A stretch of DNA of 64,000 bases from Aquilonibacter sp963820185 (GTDB taxonomy: Bacteria; Vulcanimicrobiota; Vulcanimicrobiia; Vulcanimicrobiales; Vulcanimicrobiaceae). The position numbers were made by a program, and so were the translations under genes. The notes under the pieces were generated by a model. The model was not told the origin of the DNA, did no database searches, and saw only the letters and a list, made by a program, of their open reading frames with translations. The stretch covers positions 558,001 through 622,000 of the forward strand of contig CAWFYV010000007.1 of NCBI GenBank assembly GCA_963820185.1, given 5' to 3'. Positions 34,782 through 43,238 of the stretch are shown here, piece after piece; position 1 is the first letter of the stretch, and each line of letters begins with the position of its first letter.

Positions 34782-35548
34782 GCCGACGCATCGCGGTGCT
34801 GGTCTTTCCGGGGACGAACTCCGAAGACGAAACGTTGCGCTTGCTGCATGACTGCGGTGGCGATGCGCATCTGGTGCATTGGAGTCGCGCAACGTCGCTC
34901 CCATCGTACGATGCGTACGTGCTGCCCGGCGGCTTTGCTTACGAGGATCGCATTCGTGCCGGCGCGATCGCCGCGCATGACGCCGCGATGGATCACGTGA
35001 TCGCAGGCGCAGCGCAGGGCAAACTTGTGCTCGGCATCTGCAACGGCGCACAAATCTTACTCGAAGCGGGGCTCGTGCCGGGCACGGGTCCGGTGCGCCT
35101 GCCGACGGCCGCGTTTACGCGCAACGGCCCGGTGGCACATTTCGTGTGCGCGCACGTGCACGTCAAGCTCAACATCGATCCCGTGCGTTGCGCGATTACT
35201 GCGGCGCTCCCGCATGGTGCGCTGATCCCGGCGTGGGCTGCCAACGGCGAGGGCCGTCTTGCCGCCGATGCGCGGCATCTGCAAGAGCTCGAGGAAGGCA
35301 ACCACATTGCCTTCGTCTATGCGCACCCGGACGGCAGCGTCGACGAGAGCGCGAGCCCCAACCAATCCGCGCTCGGCGTTGCCGGCCTGGTCAATCGTGA
35401 GGGAAACGTGCTCGCGGTGATGCCGCATGCCGAGCGCGACGCGTGGACGTTCAACCATCCCGATAGGCGTCGCGGTGACGACATGCTCGCAACCTCGGGC
35501 GGCGCGGTACTCTTTCGCAGTTTCGTCGAAGCGTTGACGCGTACATGA
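34778..35548 (+). CDS. purQ: phosphoribosylformylglycinamidine synthase glutaminase subunit
   Basis: A 256-residue class I amidotransferase supplying ammonia to PurL. AVLVFPGTNSEDETL opens the protein, and GGFAYEDRIRAGAIAAHD near 48 is typical. The nucleophile is in GKLVLGICNGAQILLEAGL near 87 (Cys in GICNG), and the His-Glu pair is in AVMPHAERD near 215. It overlaps purL and the next gene by ATGA, so the three subunits are translated together. Confidence 0.95.
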   Translation: MSRRIAVLVFPGTNSEDETLRLLHDCGGDAHLVHWSRATSLPSYDAYVLPGGFAYEDRIRAGAIAAHDAAMDHVIAGAAQGKLVLGICNGAQILLEAGLVPGTGPVRLPTAAFTRNGPVAHFVCAHVHVKLNIDPVRCAITAALPHGALIPAWAANGEGRLAADARHLQELEEGNHIAFVYAHPDGSVDESASPNQSALGVAGLVNREGNVLAVMPHAERDAWTFNHPDRRRGDDMLATSGGAVLFRSFVEALTRT

Positions 35549-35937
35549 GCACGCGCGCCGTCGCCATCAACCTCAAGATTCCGGACAACGCCGCATACAC
35601 GGCACTCGTCACGCTGCGCAGGCTCGGCATCGAGATCGCCGGCGTCGAGCGCTCCCAGATCGTACGCTTTGCGGACGCTCCGCAGGCGACCGAACTCATT
35701 GCAGTCGTCGAAGGCGATGAGTCGCTCTACAATCCGAACAAGCATCGTGTCATCGTGCTTGACGCAGACGCACCTCGCGCGGGCGAAGTGTGGATCGTGC
35801 AGGACGATGCCGAGCGGCCCGTCGGCTGGCGCCTCTACACCGCGCCCGGCGTGCCGGCCGCCCTCGACGTGCTGACGCAGGCCGCAGAACGGCTCCTCTG
35901 CAATCCCGCCATCGAAAGGGCAATCTATCCAAGATGA
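35545..35937 (+). CDS. purS: PurS-like subunit with C-terminal extension
   Basis: A 130-residue protein overlapping purQ by four bases, in the position where purS is expected. The first 65 residues have the PurS-like pattern VAINLKIPDNAAYTALVTLRRLGIEIAGVERSQIVRFAD: strand, helix, strand. Usual PurS has about 80 residues; this protein carries about 50 more (VWIVQDDAERPVGWRLYTAPG). Assignment rests mainly on position and secondary-structure pattern, so the symbol is tentative. It should bridge PurL and PurQ. Confidence 0.65.
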   Translation: MSTRAVAINLKIPDNAAYTALVTLRRLGIEIAGVERSQIVRFADAPQATELIAVVEGDESLYNPNKHRVIVLDADAPRAGEVWIVQDDAERPVGWRLYTAPGVPAALDVLTQAAERLLCNPAIERAIYPR

Positions 35938-35961
35938 ATCGACCGGAATGAATCGACCGTA
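35934..35961 (+). repeat. 14 bp tandem duplication of the purP start region
   Basis: ATGAATCGACCGGA (35934-35947) is followed directly by ATGAATCGACCGTA (35948-35961), 13 of 14 identical. The first ATG forms the ATGA overlap with the purS stop seen at other junctions of this operon, but its frame now ends after five codons. The second ATG starts purP. Confidence 0.7.
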
Positions 35962-36970
35962 CACGATCGCAACGCTCGGCTCGCACTCGGCGCTGCAAAT
36001 CCTCAAGGGCGCGCACGACGAGGGCTTCCACACGCTTGCGGTTGCGAATCGCGACACCGAACGGCTCTATCGCTCGTTTGCATTCATCGACGAAGTCATG
36101 GCGGTCGACAGTTACTCGGAGTTCCCCGGCTTAGTCGGTGAACTCGACCGTCGCAAAGTGATCATCGTGCCGCACGGCTCGTTCGTTGCGTATCTCTCGC
36201 TCGACGAGCACAAGAAGATGACGATCCCCTACTTTGGGAATAAGGCCGTGCTCGATTGGGAGGCCAGTCGCGAGTTGCAGCGCGAGTGGCTGACGCGCGC
36301 CGACATCACGATGCCGCGCCAATTCAAGACCGGGGCCGAAATCGATCGTCCGGTGATCGTGAAACTCTATGGCGCCGGCGGCGGCAAGGGCTATATGTTT
36401 ATCCGCGACGCGCACGACTTCGAGAAGCGCTCGAAAGAGCTGAAGAAGGCCTACACGATCCAGGAGTACATCATCGGCGTCCCGCTCTACATTCACTATT
36501 TCTACTCGCCGCTCGAGGATCGGCTCGAAATCATGTCGATGGATCGGCGCTATGAGACCAACGTCGATTCGCTGGGTCGCATTCCGGCAGCGGCGCAGGA
36601 AGGCATGGACGTGAGCCCCTCCTATGTCGTGGTCGGGAATCAGCCGGTGAGTCTGCGCGAGTCGATGCTGGCGGAAGCGTTACGCATGGGCGAAAATGTG
36701 GTACGAGTGAGCAAGGAGATCGCCGGGCCCAAGGGCCTCTTCGGCGCGTTTTGCATCGAGTCGATCATTACGCCCGACATGCATTTCTACTGCATGGAGA
36801 TCTCGGCGCGCATCGTCGCGGGCACCAACCTCTTCATCGACGGCTCGCCGTACTCGTATCTCAACTACTCCGAACCGATGTCGACCGGGCGGCGCATCGC
36901 CCGGGAGATCAAGAATGCACTTTTGACCAACAATCTTCGTTTAGTCTTGGATGATGGCTCGGTGCTTTAG
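35948..36970 (+). CDS. purP: formate-dependent AICAR formyltransferase, archaeal type
   Basis: A 340-residue ATP-grasp ligase: AICAR + formate + ATP to FAICAR, replacing the folate-dependent step of PurH. The N-terminal domain has TIATLGSHSALQILKGAHDEGF near 5. ATP-grasp parts follow: VIVKLYGAGGGKGYMFI near 137, TIQEYIIGVPLYIHYFYSPL near 165 with the EYIIG nucleotide contact, and the metal-binding end FGAFCIESIITPDMHFYCMEISARIVAGTNLF near 265. The C-terminal domain has GSPYSYL. These are the marks of the PurP family known mainly from archaea. It sits directly after purLQS. A second paralogue lies at 40419. Confidence 0.92.
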   Translation: MNRPYTIATLGSHSALQILKGAHDEGFHTLAVANRDTERLYRSFAFIDEVMAVDSYSEFPGLVGELDRRKVIIVPHGSFVAYLSLDEHKKMTIPYFGNKAVLDWEASRELQREWLTRADITMPRQFKTGAEIDRPVIVKLYGAGGGKGYMFIRDAHDFEKRSKELKKAYTIQEYIIGVPLYIHYFYSPLEDRLEIMSMDRRYETNVDSLGRIPAAAQEGMDVSPSYVVVGNQPVSLRESMLAEALRMGENVVRVSKEIAGPKGLFGAFCIESIITPDMHFYCMEISARIVAGTNLFIDGSPYSYLNYSEPMSTGRRIAREIKNALLTNNLRLVLDDGSVL

Positions 36971-38087
36971 ACGTCTCTTCGTTGCTGCCGCATTGACCGC
37001 GGTCATCGCGGGTGGGGCGGTGCCGGCGCGTGCGGCGCTTGAAGCCGACCCGGCGACGCTCTACCAGCAGATGAAAACTGCGTACGATAAAGCGCAGGCG
37101 GCGCAATGGGACTTCGTCGATCAGGAAGTCTATCTCTCGACGATCTTCAATGCCGGTCGCGCGTACTCGCTGCAACGTCCCGACGATCCGGCATTTGCCG
37201 AACTTGAAACACTGACCGTGCAAATCGGCTCGGGCCTGCACTATAATCCGCTCACCAACCACGATGCAGCGGTCTGGTACGTACGGGAAGCCGCGGTGTG
37301 GGTGAGCCGCAACAGCACCGATCCGGGCCTGGTCGCGCAGGCGAAAGGCTTGCTCGACCGCGTGAACTCCGAGGATGCGCCGGGGCACCTCGCGCGACTC
37401 GCCGACGAAGATGCGAGCGCAAATGCATCGGCATATCCGCGTGATCTCGATACACGGCTGCAAACGCTCGAAGCAAACTGGCGTGCATGGCTCCTCACGG
37501 GCGATCGTTCCTGGCGTTCGCTTGCGTTTGAGAAAGCCGCGCAAGCCGATTTTCCGCTGGAGCATCTGCCGACGACGTATGGGCCCGAGTTCTTGCAAGC
37601 CGTGCAGCGTGCCGATACGGGCAACGGCGGCGACTACACCCAAGGCGACCGCGTCAACGCGCACAAGATCGAGGAGCACATCAAAAGCCTGAAGGTGCCG
37701 CTGACGATCGTCAGCGTGACCTCAGTGCCGCATGACAAATATCTCACCACGCTCGCGCCCGCGGACGAGTATTTCGGACAGATGGGCTACTCGATCTTAG
37801 GCATCGAGAACGAGCTCAAACACATCAACTTCATGCTCGACTACAACTACGGCAACCGCGAGGCGGCGCAGACGATTTTGGTCGCGCAGTCGATCGACGA
37901 CATGCACAAAGTCTATCCGCGCGACCGTGATATGCCGATGCTGCTCTTGAGCTGCTTGACGACGCTCCAGCGGATGGACAGTGAGGACGCAAAGGCGGCT
38001 GCAGCGCACATCCGCTCGATTCTCACGGTCGAATATCAGGACTCGCCGGAAGCGCGAAAGATCCTTGCGCCTGCAAACGGAGTGTAA
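36951..38087 (+). CDS. secreted helical protein of unknown function
   Basis: A 378-residue protein with a signal peptide (CFRRLFVAAALTAVIAGGAVPARAA). The mature part is all-helical with TPR-like spacing (LYQQMKTAYDKAQAAQWDFV, ETLTVQIGSGLHYNP, AIHIRSIL-like AAAHIRSILTVEY). Its start overlaps the purP 3' end by 20 bp, and cydA starts three bases after its stop, so it belongs to the transcript. I do not recognise it. Location next to cydAB suggests a periplasmic role in the respiratory part, but nothing in the sequence proves this. Confidence 0.6.
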   Translation: MMARCFRRLFVAAALTAVIAGGAVPARAALEADPATLYQQMKTAYDKAQAAQWDFVDQEVYLSTIFNAGRAYSLQRPDDPAFAELETLTVQIGSGLHYNPLTNHDAAVWYVREAAVWVSRNSTDPGLVAQAKGLLDRVNSEDAPGHLARLADEDASANASAYPRDLDTRLQTLEANWRAWLLTGDRSWRSLAFEKAAQADFPLEHLPTTYGPEFLQAVQRADTGNGGDYTQGDRVNAHKIEEHIKSLKVPLTIVSVTSVPHDKYLTTLAPADEYFGQMGYSILGIENELKHINFMLDYNYGNREAAQTILVAQSIDDMHKVYPRDRDMPMLLLSCLTTLQRMDSEDAKAAAAHIRSILTVEYQDSPEARKILAPANGV

Positions 38088-38090
38088 CGC

Positions 38091-39422
38091 ATGGACGTTG
38101 TGATAGCCGATCGGCTGCAGTTTGCGTTTACCATCATGTTTCACTATCTGTTCCCGATCACCACGATGGGGCTAGCGCCCTTCGTCGCGCTCTACACGAT
38201 CGAGGGCTTGCGCGGCGATGCGGATGCTGCCAAGGCGGCGGCGTTCTGGACCAAGATCTTCGCGGTCAGCTTTGCCATCGGCGTCGTTACCGGCATTCCG
38301 ATGGAGTTCCAGTTCGGCACCAATTGGGCTAAATTTTCCGCGGCGTCGGGGTCGGTAATCGGGCAGCCGCTGGCCATGGAAGGCGTGTACGCATTCTTCC
38401 TCGAGTCGATCTTCCTAGGCGTGTTGCTCTACGGCAAGGGCTACGTCGCGCCGTGGCTCCAGGGTGCGTCATCGGTCTTGGTATGGTTTGGCTCATGGCT
38501 CTCGGGATTCTTTATCGTCGCCACTGACGCGTGGATGCAGCATCCGGTCGGCTACACCATTACGCCGGCCGGCGTGATCGAATTGACGAGCTTGCCGGCC
38601 GTGCTGCTCTCGCCGTGGGCGTGGTGGCAATTTCTGCATGTCCTTTGCGGCGCGCTGGTCGCGGGCGGCTTTGTCGTTGCCGGCATCGGCGCGTATTATT
38701 TGCTCTCCAAACGTGAAGTGGTGCTTGCGCGGCGATTTGTCGATGCAGGTGTTGTCGTGGCGTTCATCTTTTCGGTGCTCGTGATCTTTCCCACCGGCGA
38801 CCGTAACGGTAGCGACGTCTCGGATTACCAACCGATCAAGCTCGCCGCGATGGAAGGTCTCTTTAGATCGACCAAGGATGCGCCGCTTGCCATCATCGGG
38901 ATGCCCGATCTGCAAACGCACGAGCTGATCGACCCGATTTACGTGCCCGATATTCTGAGCTTTCTCGCCTACGGAAGTTTCAACGCGAATGTCAAAGGCC
39001 TCGATGCGTACGCCGACACGTTGGAGCCGCCGGTCGAACTCACGTACTACGCTTACCACGTGATGGTCGGACTGGGCACGATCTTTGTGGCGATTGCGAC
39101 GCTGGCTGCGCTGTATCTGTGGCGCAACCGGATCTTCGAGGCGCCCGCGTTGCTTTGGGCGTTGATGCTGGGGATGCCGTTTCCGTACATCGCCAGCGAA
39201 GCGGGCTGGGTGGTGACTGAGGTCGGGCGCCAACCATGGATTATCTATGGGCTGATGCGTACGACCGCGGGCGTGTCGCCGACAGTCGCGGGCGGTGAGG
39301 CGGTCTTTACGCTGATCGGCTTTGCCGGTATGTACTTCTTGCTCGGCGTGCTGTTCTTGTATCTGGTGCTGCGCGAGATTGCGCTTGGTCCAAGTGCAGC
39401 AGTAGAGCACGGTGCCGCATGA
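38091..39422 (+). CDS. cydA: cytochrome bd ubiquinol oxidase subunit I
   Basis: A 443-residue membrane protein with about nine hydrophobic spans. The first span carries RLQFAFTIMFHYLFPITTMG, where His ligates haem. FQFGTNWAKFS near 72 and GQPLAMEGVYAFFLESIFLG near 95 contain the conserved Glu of the proton path. GRQPW near 380 is the family signature. The quinol loop is short, as in the CIO-type enzymes. It reduces oxygen with quinol, usually at low oxygen or under cyanide/NO stress. It overlaps cydB by four bases. Its place inside a purine gene set is unusual. Confidence 0.94.
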   Translation: MDVVIADRLQFAFTIMFHYLFPITTMGLAPFVALYTIEGLRGDADAAKAAAFWTKIFAVSFAIGVVTGIPMEFQFGTNWAKFSAASGSVIGQPLAMEGVYAFFLESIFLGVLLYGKGYVAPWLQGASSVLVWFGSWLSGFFIVATDAWMQHPVGYTITPAGVIELTSLPAVLLSPWAWWQFLHVLCGALVAGGFVVAGIGAYYLLSKREVVLARRFVDAGVVVAFIFSVLVIFPTGDRNGSDVSDYQPIKLAAMEGLFRSTKDAPLAIIGMPDLQTHELIDPIYVPDILSFLAYGSFNANVKGLDAYADTLEPPVELTYYAYHVMVGLGTIFVAIATLAALYLWRNRIFEAPALLWALMLGMPFPYIASEAGWVVTEVGRQPWIIYGLMRTTAGVSPTVAGGEAVFTLIGFAGMYFLLGVLFLYLVLREIALGPSAAVEHGAA

Positions 39423-40408
39423 GCATCGCAGCGTTTGTGGTCGTAGCTTTCATGCTGACGATGTATGTCTTGCTCGACGGTTATGATCTCGGCGTAGCGT
39501 CGATCACGCCGTTCGTTGCGCGCAGCGATCGCGAGCGTGAAGGGTCGATGCGCAGCATCGGACCGTTTTGGAACGGCAACGAAGTTTGGATCATCGCCGG
39601 CGGCGGCGCACTCTTTGCACTCTTTCCGAAGGCCTATGCCTCGTCGTTCTCGGGCTTTTACCTGGCATTTATCATCGTGCTGTGGCTGCTGATGTTCCGC
39701 GGCGTGGCGATGGAACTACGCTCGCATTTCCCGAGCGAACTTTGGCATCAATTTTGGGACGCGTGTTTCTTTGGATCGAGCCTGTTGCTGATTCTGCTCT
39801 ATGGCGTTGCGCTGGGAAATCTGTTGCACGGCGTTCCGCTCGGCCCCCAAGGGTATTTTTCGGGAACGCTGGATGCGTTGCTCAATCCCTATGCGATCAT
39901 GGTCGGCGTCTTTGCTATCGCAACCCTCATGTTGCACGGCGCGACCTTCTTGGTGATGCGCACGCAAGGCCCGGCGGCCGAACGCGCGCGGCGTCTGGTG
40001 CCGCGGCTGTGGCCGGCCGTGTTGGTACTCTACGTCGCGGTGACCGCCGCCACAGTCTTCGAGCGCGGCATCGGCATGACGTGGATCGACGTCATTCCCG
40101 CATTCTCGCTTGCGGCGCTCGCGTGGTTGCTCTTTGCGTCCCTGACCAAACGCGAGCGCTCCGCGTTTGCAGCTTCCTCGCTCTTTGTAACCTCGCTCTT
40201 GTTCCAAGCCGCGGTGACGATGTATCCATATCTGCTGCCGGCGCTGCGCCCGCGAACGGGCGGCATTTCGATCTTCGACGCGTCGCCGTCGCCGGTTGCG
40301 CTCGCGAGCGCGCTTACGGTTACGATCATCGGGGTGATCGCGGTCGTGATCTACGGCACGCTCGTGCTGCTGCCGCAGATGGCGGGAAAGCTCGCCGTCG
40401 AGGAGTAA
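39419..40408 (+). CDS. cydB: cytochrome bd ubiquinol oxidase subunit II
   Basis: A 329-residue integral membrane protein with eight to nine spans. It shows the CydB marks YVLLDGYDLGVASITPFVA near 16, GPFWNGNEVWIIAGGGALFALFPKAYA near 48 and AFIIVLWLLMFRGVAMELR near 84. It partners CydA through the ATGA overlap. Together they form the minimal oxidase; no CydX-like small gene or CydDC exporter is seen nearby. Confidence 0.94.
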   Translation: MSIAAFVVVAFMLTMYVLLDGYDLGVASITPFVARSDREREGSMRSIGPFWNGNEVWIIAGGGALFALFPKAYASSFSGFYLAFIIVLWLLMFRGVAMELRSHFPSELWHQFWDACFFGSSLLLILLYGVALGNLLHGVPLGPQGYFSGTLDALLNPYAIMVGVFAIATLMLHGATFLVMRTQGPAAERARRLVPRLWPAVLVLYVAVTAATVFERGIGMTWIDVIPAFSLAALAWLLFASLTKRERSAFAASSLFVTSLLFQAAVTMYPYLLPALRPRTGGISIFDASPSPVALASALTVTIIGVIAVVIYGTLVLLPQMAGKLAVEE

Positions 40409-40418
40409 CCCGGCGGTC

Positions 40419-41549
40419 GTGGACGTAGGGAAGATACTTGCGAGATACGACCGGTCGCGCTTAACGCTCACCTCGATCGGCAGCCACTCGGCGCTCGAGG
40501 TGGCCTCCGGCGCGCGGGCGCAAGGCCTGCGCAACCTGGTCGTGACGGCAAAGGGACGCGAGCGCACCTACACCGAGCATTTCAAGCGCCGCGAGACGCC
40601 GATCCCGCGCGGCTGCGTCGACGAGACGATCGAACTCGCGGCCTTTACCGATTTGCTCAACGATGACGTGCAAGAGCAATTGCTCGCACGCAACGCGATC
40701 TTCGTGGCCAATCGCTCGTTTGAGGTCTACCTGCATCAGAGGTTCAGCTACGATCAGATCGAGCAGGGTATGCGCGTGCCGTTCTTCGGCAACCGGTTTT
40801 TACTGCGCGCCGAGGAGCGGGATGAACTCGCGAATCAGTACGCGTTGATGGAACGCGCCGGCATCCGGTACCCCCGTCAATTTGCTACGCCCGCGGAGAT
40901 CGATCGACTCGTGATGGTGAAAGCGCCGCACGCGAAGGTGAGCTTCGAGCGCGCGTTCTTTCTCGTATCGTCGCCGCAGGAGTACCACGCAACGAGCCAG
41001 CGGCTCATCCGCGAAGGCATGCTCACGCTCGAGGGTCTGCGCGATGCGGTGATCGAGGAGTACTTGCTCGGCCCATCGATCAATCTCAATTTCTTTTACT
41101 CGCCGCTTCTGGGCGAGCTCGAACTCATGGGCACCGATACGCGACGCCAGACGAACCTCGAGGGCTTTCGCAACGTTCCGCCCGCCGTGTTCGAAGCGCT
41201 GCGCAACGTCCCGATGCGTTTGGAAGAAGCTGGACACATTGCCGCGACGCTTACCGAATCGACGCTGGAGAAGGCCTTTGAGATGGGCGAACGGTTTGTC
41301 GCCGCCGCTCGCGACGCGAATGCGCCCGGCGTGATCGGCCCGTTCGCGTTGCAATGCATTATTGTCGCGGGGCCGCCGAAAGAGTTCGTCTGTTACGATG
41401 TCTCGTTGCGCATACCGGGCTCGCCGGGCACGCGGTATACGCCGTACTCGGCCTATCGCTTCGGACGGGACGTGTCGGTCGGCGAGCGCATCGCGATGGA
41501 GCTCGTCATGGCTCGCGATGCAAACCGGTTGGAAGAGATTCTTACCTAG
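40419..41549 (+). CDS. second PurP-family ATP-grasp ligase
   Basis: A 376-residue paralogue of the gene at 35948, starting at GTG 10 bp after cydB. The same blocks are present but diverged: LTLTSIGSHSALEVASGARAQG near 16, RLVMVKAPHAKVSFERAFFLV near 165, VIEEYLLGPSINLNFFYSPLLGELELMG near 210 and GPFALQCIIVAGPPKEFVCYDVSLRIPGSPGT near 307. The glycine loop GAGGGKG of the first copy is replaced by PHAKVSF, and ISARI by VSLRI. Archaea often carry two PurP types, and the second has no proven activity in most. The substrate may differ from AICAR, or it may work with the first copy as a mixed complex. Confidence 0.87.
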   Translation: MDVGKILARYDRSRLTLTSIGSHSALEVASGARAQGLRNLVVTAKGRERTYTEHFKRRETPIPRGCVDETIELAAFTDLLNDDVQEQLLARNAIFVANRSFEVYLHQRFSYDQIEQGMRVPFFGNRFLLRAEERDELANQYALMERAGIRYPRQFATPAEIDRLVMVKAPHAKVSFERAFFLVSSPQEYHATSQRLIREGMLTLEGLRDAVIEEYLLGPSINLNFFYSPLLGELELMGTDTRRQTNLEGFRNVPPAVFEALRNVPMRLEEAGHIAATLTESTLEKAFEMGERFVAAARDANAPGVIGPFALQCIIVAGPPKEFVCYDVSLRIPGSPGTRYTPYSAYRFGRDVSVGERIAMELVMARDANRLEEILT

Positions 41550-42006
41550 CGCGAATGACGGTCGAACCGGCCAGGGCACCGTCGAGCGCATCGGCGACCT
41601 TGTAACCCATCTCGTGCAGTTTTTCGGTCAGCGGCGCGGATTCGGGTGCGCTCGATTCGACGAAGACGGCGTACCCGCCGGGCAGCATCGCCGTGCGAAT
41701 CGTGATGAGAACTTGCGGCAGCATCGTGCTCATGCCGTCGAGACAGAGGGCTCGGTCGACCAAGGGCCCCGCCGGCGTATCGCCGACGACGAGGTTTTCG
41801 AGGCGCTCCGCAACCGCCCGTTCGGAGACCTCGGTTATCGTCGTGGATTCCGTGTCCCATACGACGATCAGGACGTCGGGCCGGAGGGCCGCGATTTCCA
41901 GCGCGTAGGGGGCCGTGGGCGTGCCATAGGTCAAGATCCGCCCATCCACTGGAATCTCGAGCAAGGCCAATAGCTCGGCGGTTGTCAGCCGTTCCTGTGC
42001 TTCCAT
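41542..42006 (-). CDS. Rossmann-fold protein, methyltransferase-like
   Basis: About 154 residues from ATG 42006 (MEAQERLTTAELLALLEI); an upstream in-frame ATG at 42063 is possible. It alternates strands and helices as in class I methyltransferases: RILTYGTPTAPYALEIAALRPDVLIVVWD, ENLVVGDTPAGPLVDRALCLDGM, then the late hairpin GYAVFVESSAP and GYKVADALDGALAGSTVIRAR. The glycine-rich SAM motif is weak (GTPTAPYA), so catalytic activity is doubtful. Converges with the second purP gene, overlapping by 8 bp. Confidence 0.55.
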   Translation of the reverse strand: MEAQERLTTAELLALLEIPVDGRILTYGTPTAPYALEIAALRPDVLIVVWDTESTTITEVSERAVAERLENLVVGDTPAGPLVDRALCLDGMSTMLPQVLITIRTAMLPGGYAVFVESSAPESAPLTEKLHEMGYKVADALDGALAGSTVIRAR

Positions 42007-42200
42007 GTCCGAGCGCTCTTCTCGCTGGGCGCCCGCGACACTTGCCTGCGACATTTGCTGCATCGGGATAGTTGTGATTTTAGTCTGGGCATGGTAGCCT
42101 AAGTCGTCTAGGTTTCGCGGTCTGGTTCCCATATTTGGGCTAAGCGAGTCGATTCCGAGAACATTCACTTCCGAGAACCTCAAGGAGTCCTCGTTAACCC

Positions 42201-42524
42201 ATGTATCAAGATGAATATCTGAACTGCGTTGATTGCTCGCGCCAGTTCACGTTCTCTGCCGGCGAGCAAGAGTTCTTCGCTATGAAGGGCTTTGCCAACA
42301 AGCCGAACCGTTGCCCCGATTGCCGGGCTGCCCGCAAGGCAGCTGGCGGCGGCCGCGGCGGCTCAGGCCGTAGCGCTGGTGGCAGCGGCGGCGGTGCTCC
42401 GCGCGAAATGTTCCGTGCAACGTGCAGCCAGTGCGGCGGTGTGGCAGAAGTGCCGTTCCAACCGCGTGGCGACAAGCCGGTTTATTGCCGCGACTGCTTC
42501 CAAAGCCGTCCTTCATACCGTTAG
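42201..42524 (+). CDS. small zinc-ribbon protein with Gly-rich linker
   Basis: A 107-residue paralogue of the gene at 25145. Module 1: CVDCSRQFTFSAGEQEFFAM and CPDCR. Then a linker of about 25 residues rich in G, S, R and A. Module 2: CSQCGGVAEVPFQPRGDKPVYCRDCF. The linker is absent in the paralogue. The long arginine/glycine stretch hints at RNA binding. A good intrinsic terminator follows. AAGGAG lies 14 bases upstream of the ATG, further than usual. Confidence 0.8.
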   Translation: MYQDEYLNCVDCSRQFTFSAGEQEFFAMKGFANKPNRCPDCRAARKAAGGGRGGSGRSAGGSGGGAPREMFRATCSQCGGVAEVPFQPRGDKPVYCRDCFQSRPSYR

Positions 42525-42542
42525 TTTCCATCTAACTACGTC

Positions 42543-42588
42543 AAGAGCGCCCCTCATGTGCAAAGCACACAGCGGGGCGCTCTTTTCT
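42543..42588 (+). terminator. intrinsic terminator after the zinc-ribbon gene
   Basis: AAGAGCGCCCC and GGGGCGCTCTT form an 11 bp perfect stem, followed by TTCTTG. The AT-rich flanks also make it usable for the converging lipoprotein gene on the minus strand. Confidence 0.8.
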
Positions 42589-42618
42589 TGTTATCCGGAA
42601 ACTCCCGGCATGAAGACG

Positions 42619-43149
42619 CTACGGTGATGGGGTGCCCAGGATTGCGAATTGGTCTTGCTCGCTGCATGTCGTGGAGTTGTACCAGACCAAGACTTCGGGG
42701 CCGGTGGTGGCCGGCGGATTCCACTGCACGACGTCGATCTCCAATTGGTAGAACGGGCCCGGTATCGTACCGGCGGCGGACAGAATCGCGAGCGAATTAC
42801 CAATCACGTATGCGGATGGATACTGCGCGTTGACATTCGTGGTGCCGCTCCACTGCAAATTGCTTCCATTGAACGCCGGGGCGCCGCCGACGATCGATCC
42901 GCTCAACAGTGTAGTCGGGCCCCCGCTGCCCGAGCCCGGCGTCGTGCCGGTGACCTTCAGCGCTGTCGGCAGTACCGACGTGCCGCACGTTCCCGCAGCG
43001 CTCGTATAGGTAATGGGAAACGTACCGACGTAGTTCGGTGCCGCGCCTGGGGCTCCAGGTGCACTCGTGCTTGGGCCGACAACCGAGCCACCGGAACACG
43101 CAACCACCGCGAATACGAATAGGGCAGCGCAACAGCGCAAGACGTTCAT
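42619..43149 (-). CDS. lipoprotein of unknown function
   Basis: A 176-residue protein with a lipoprotein signal: LRCCAALFVFAVVACSGG, where VVAC is a good lipobox. A low-complexity P/G/A/S linker follows, then a small beta-rich domain with a Cys pair (AGTCGTSVLP and STTCSEQDQ). I do not recognise it. It stands alone between two convergent or divergent neighbours and has its own promoter region of about 90 bp shared with tpx. Confidence 0.7.
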   Translation of the reverse strand: MNVLRCCAALFVFAVVACSGGSVVGPSTSAPGAPGAAPNYVGTFPITYTSAAGTCGTSVLPTALKVTGTTPGSGSGGPTTLLSGSIVGGAPAFNGSNLQWSGTTNVNAQYPSAYVIGNSLAILSAAGTIPGPFYQLEIDVVQWNPPATTGPEVLVWYNSTTCSEQDQFAILGTPSP

Positions 43150-43238
43150 AACGGGCGCCTCCTGCGGCTATTTTAGCATCTGAAAACAAGCGGGCTTTTT
43201 TCTTTGGGTGCGAATCGGGCTGGTCTCAGGAGGACAAC

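Noticed and set aside
40030..40329. Possible small gene opposite cydB
   Set aside because: Shadow of a membrane-protein gene; no ribosome binding site and no domain.
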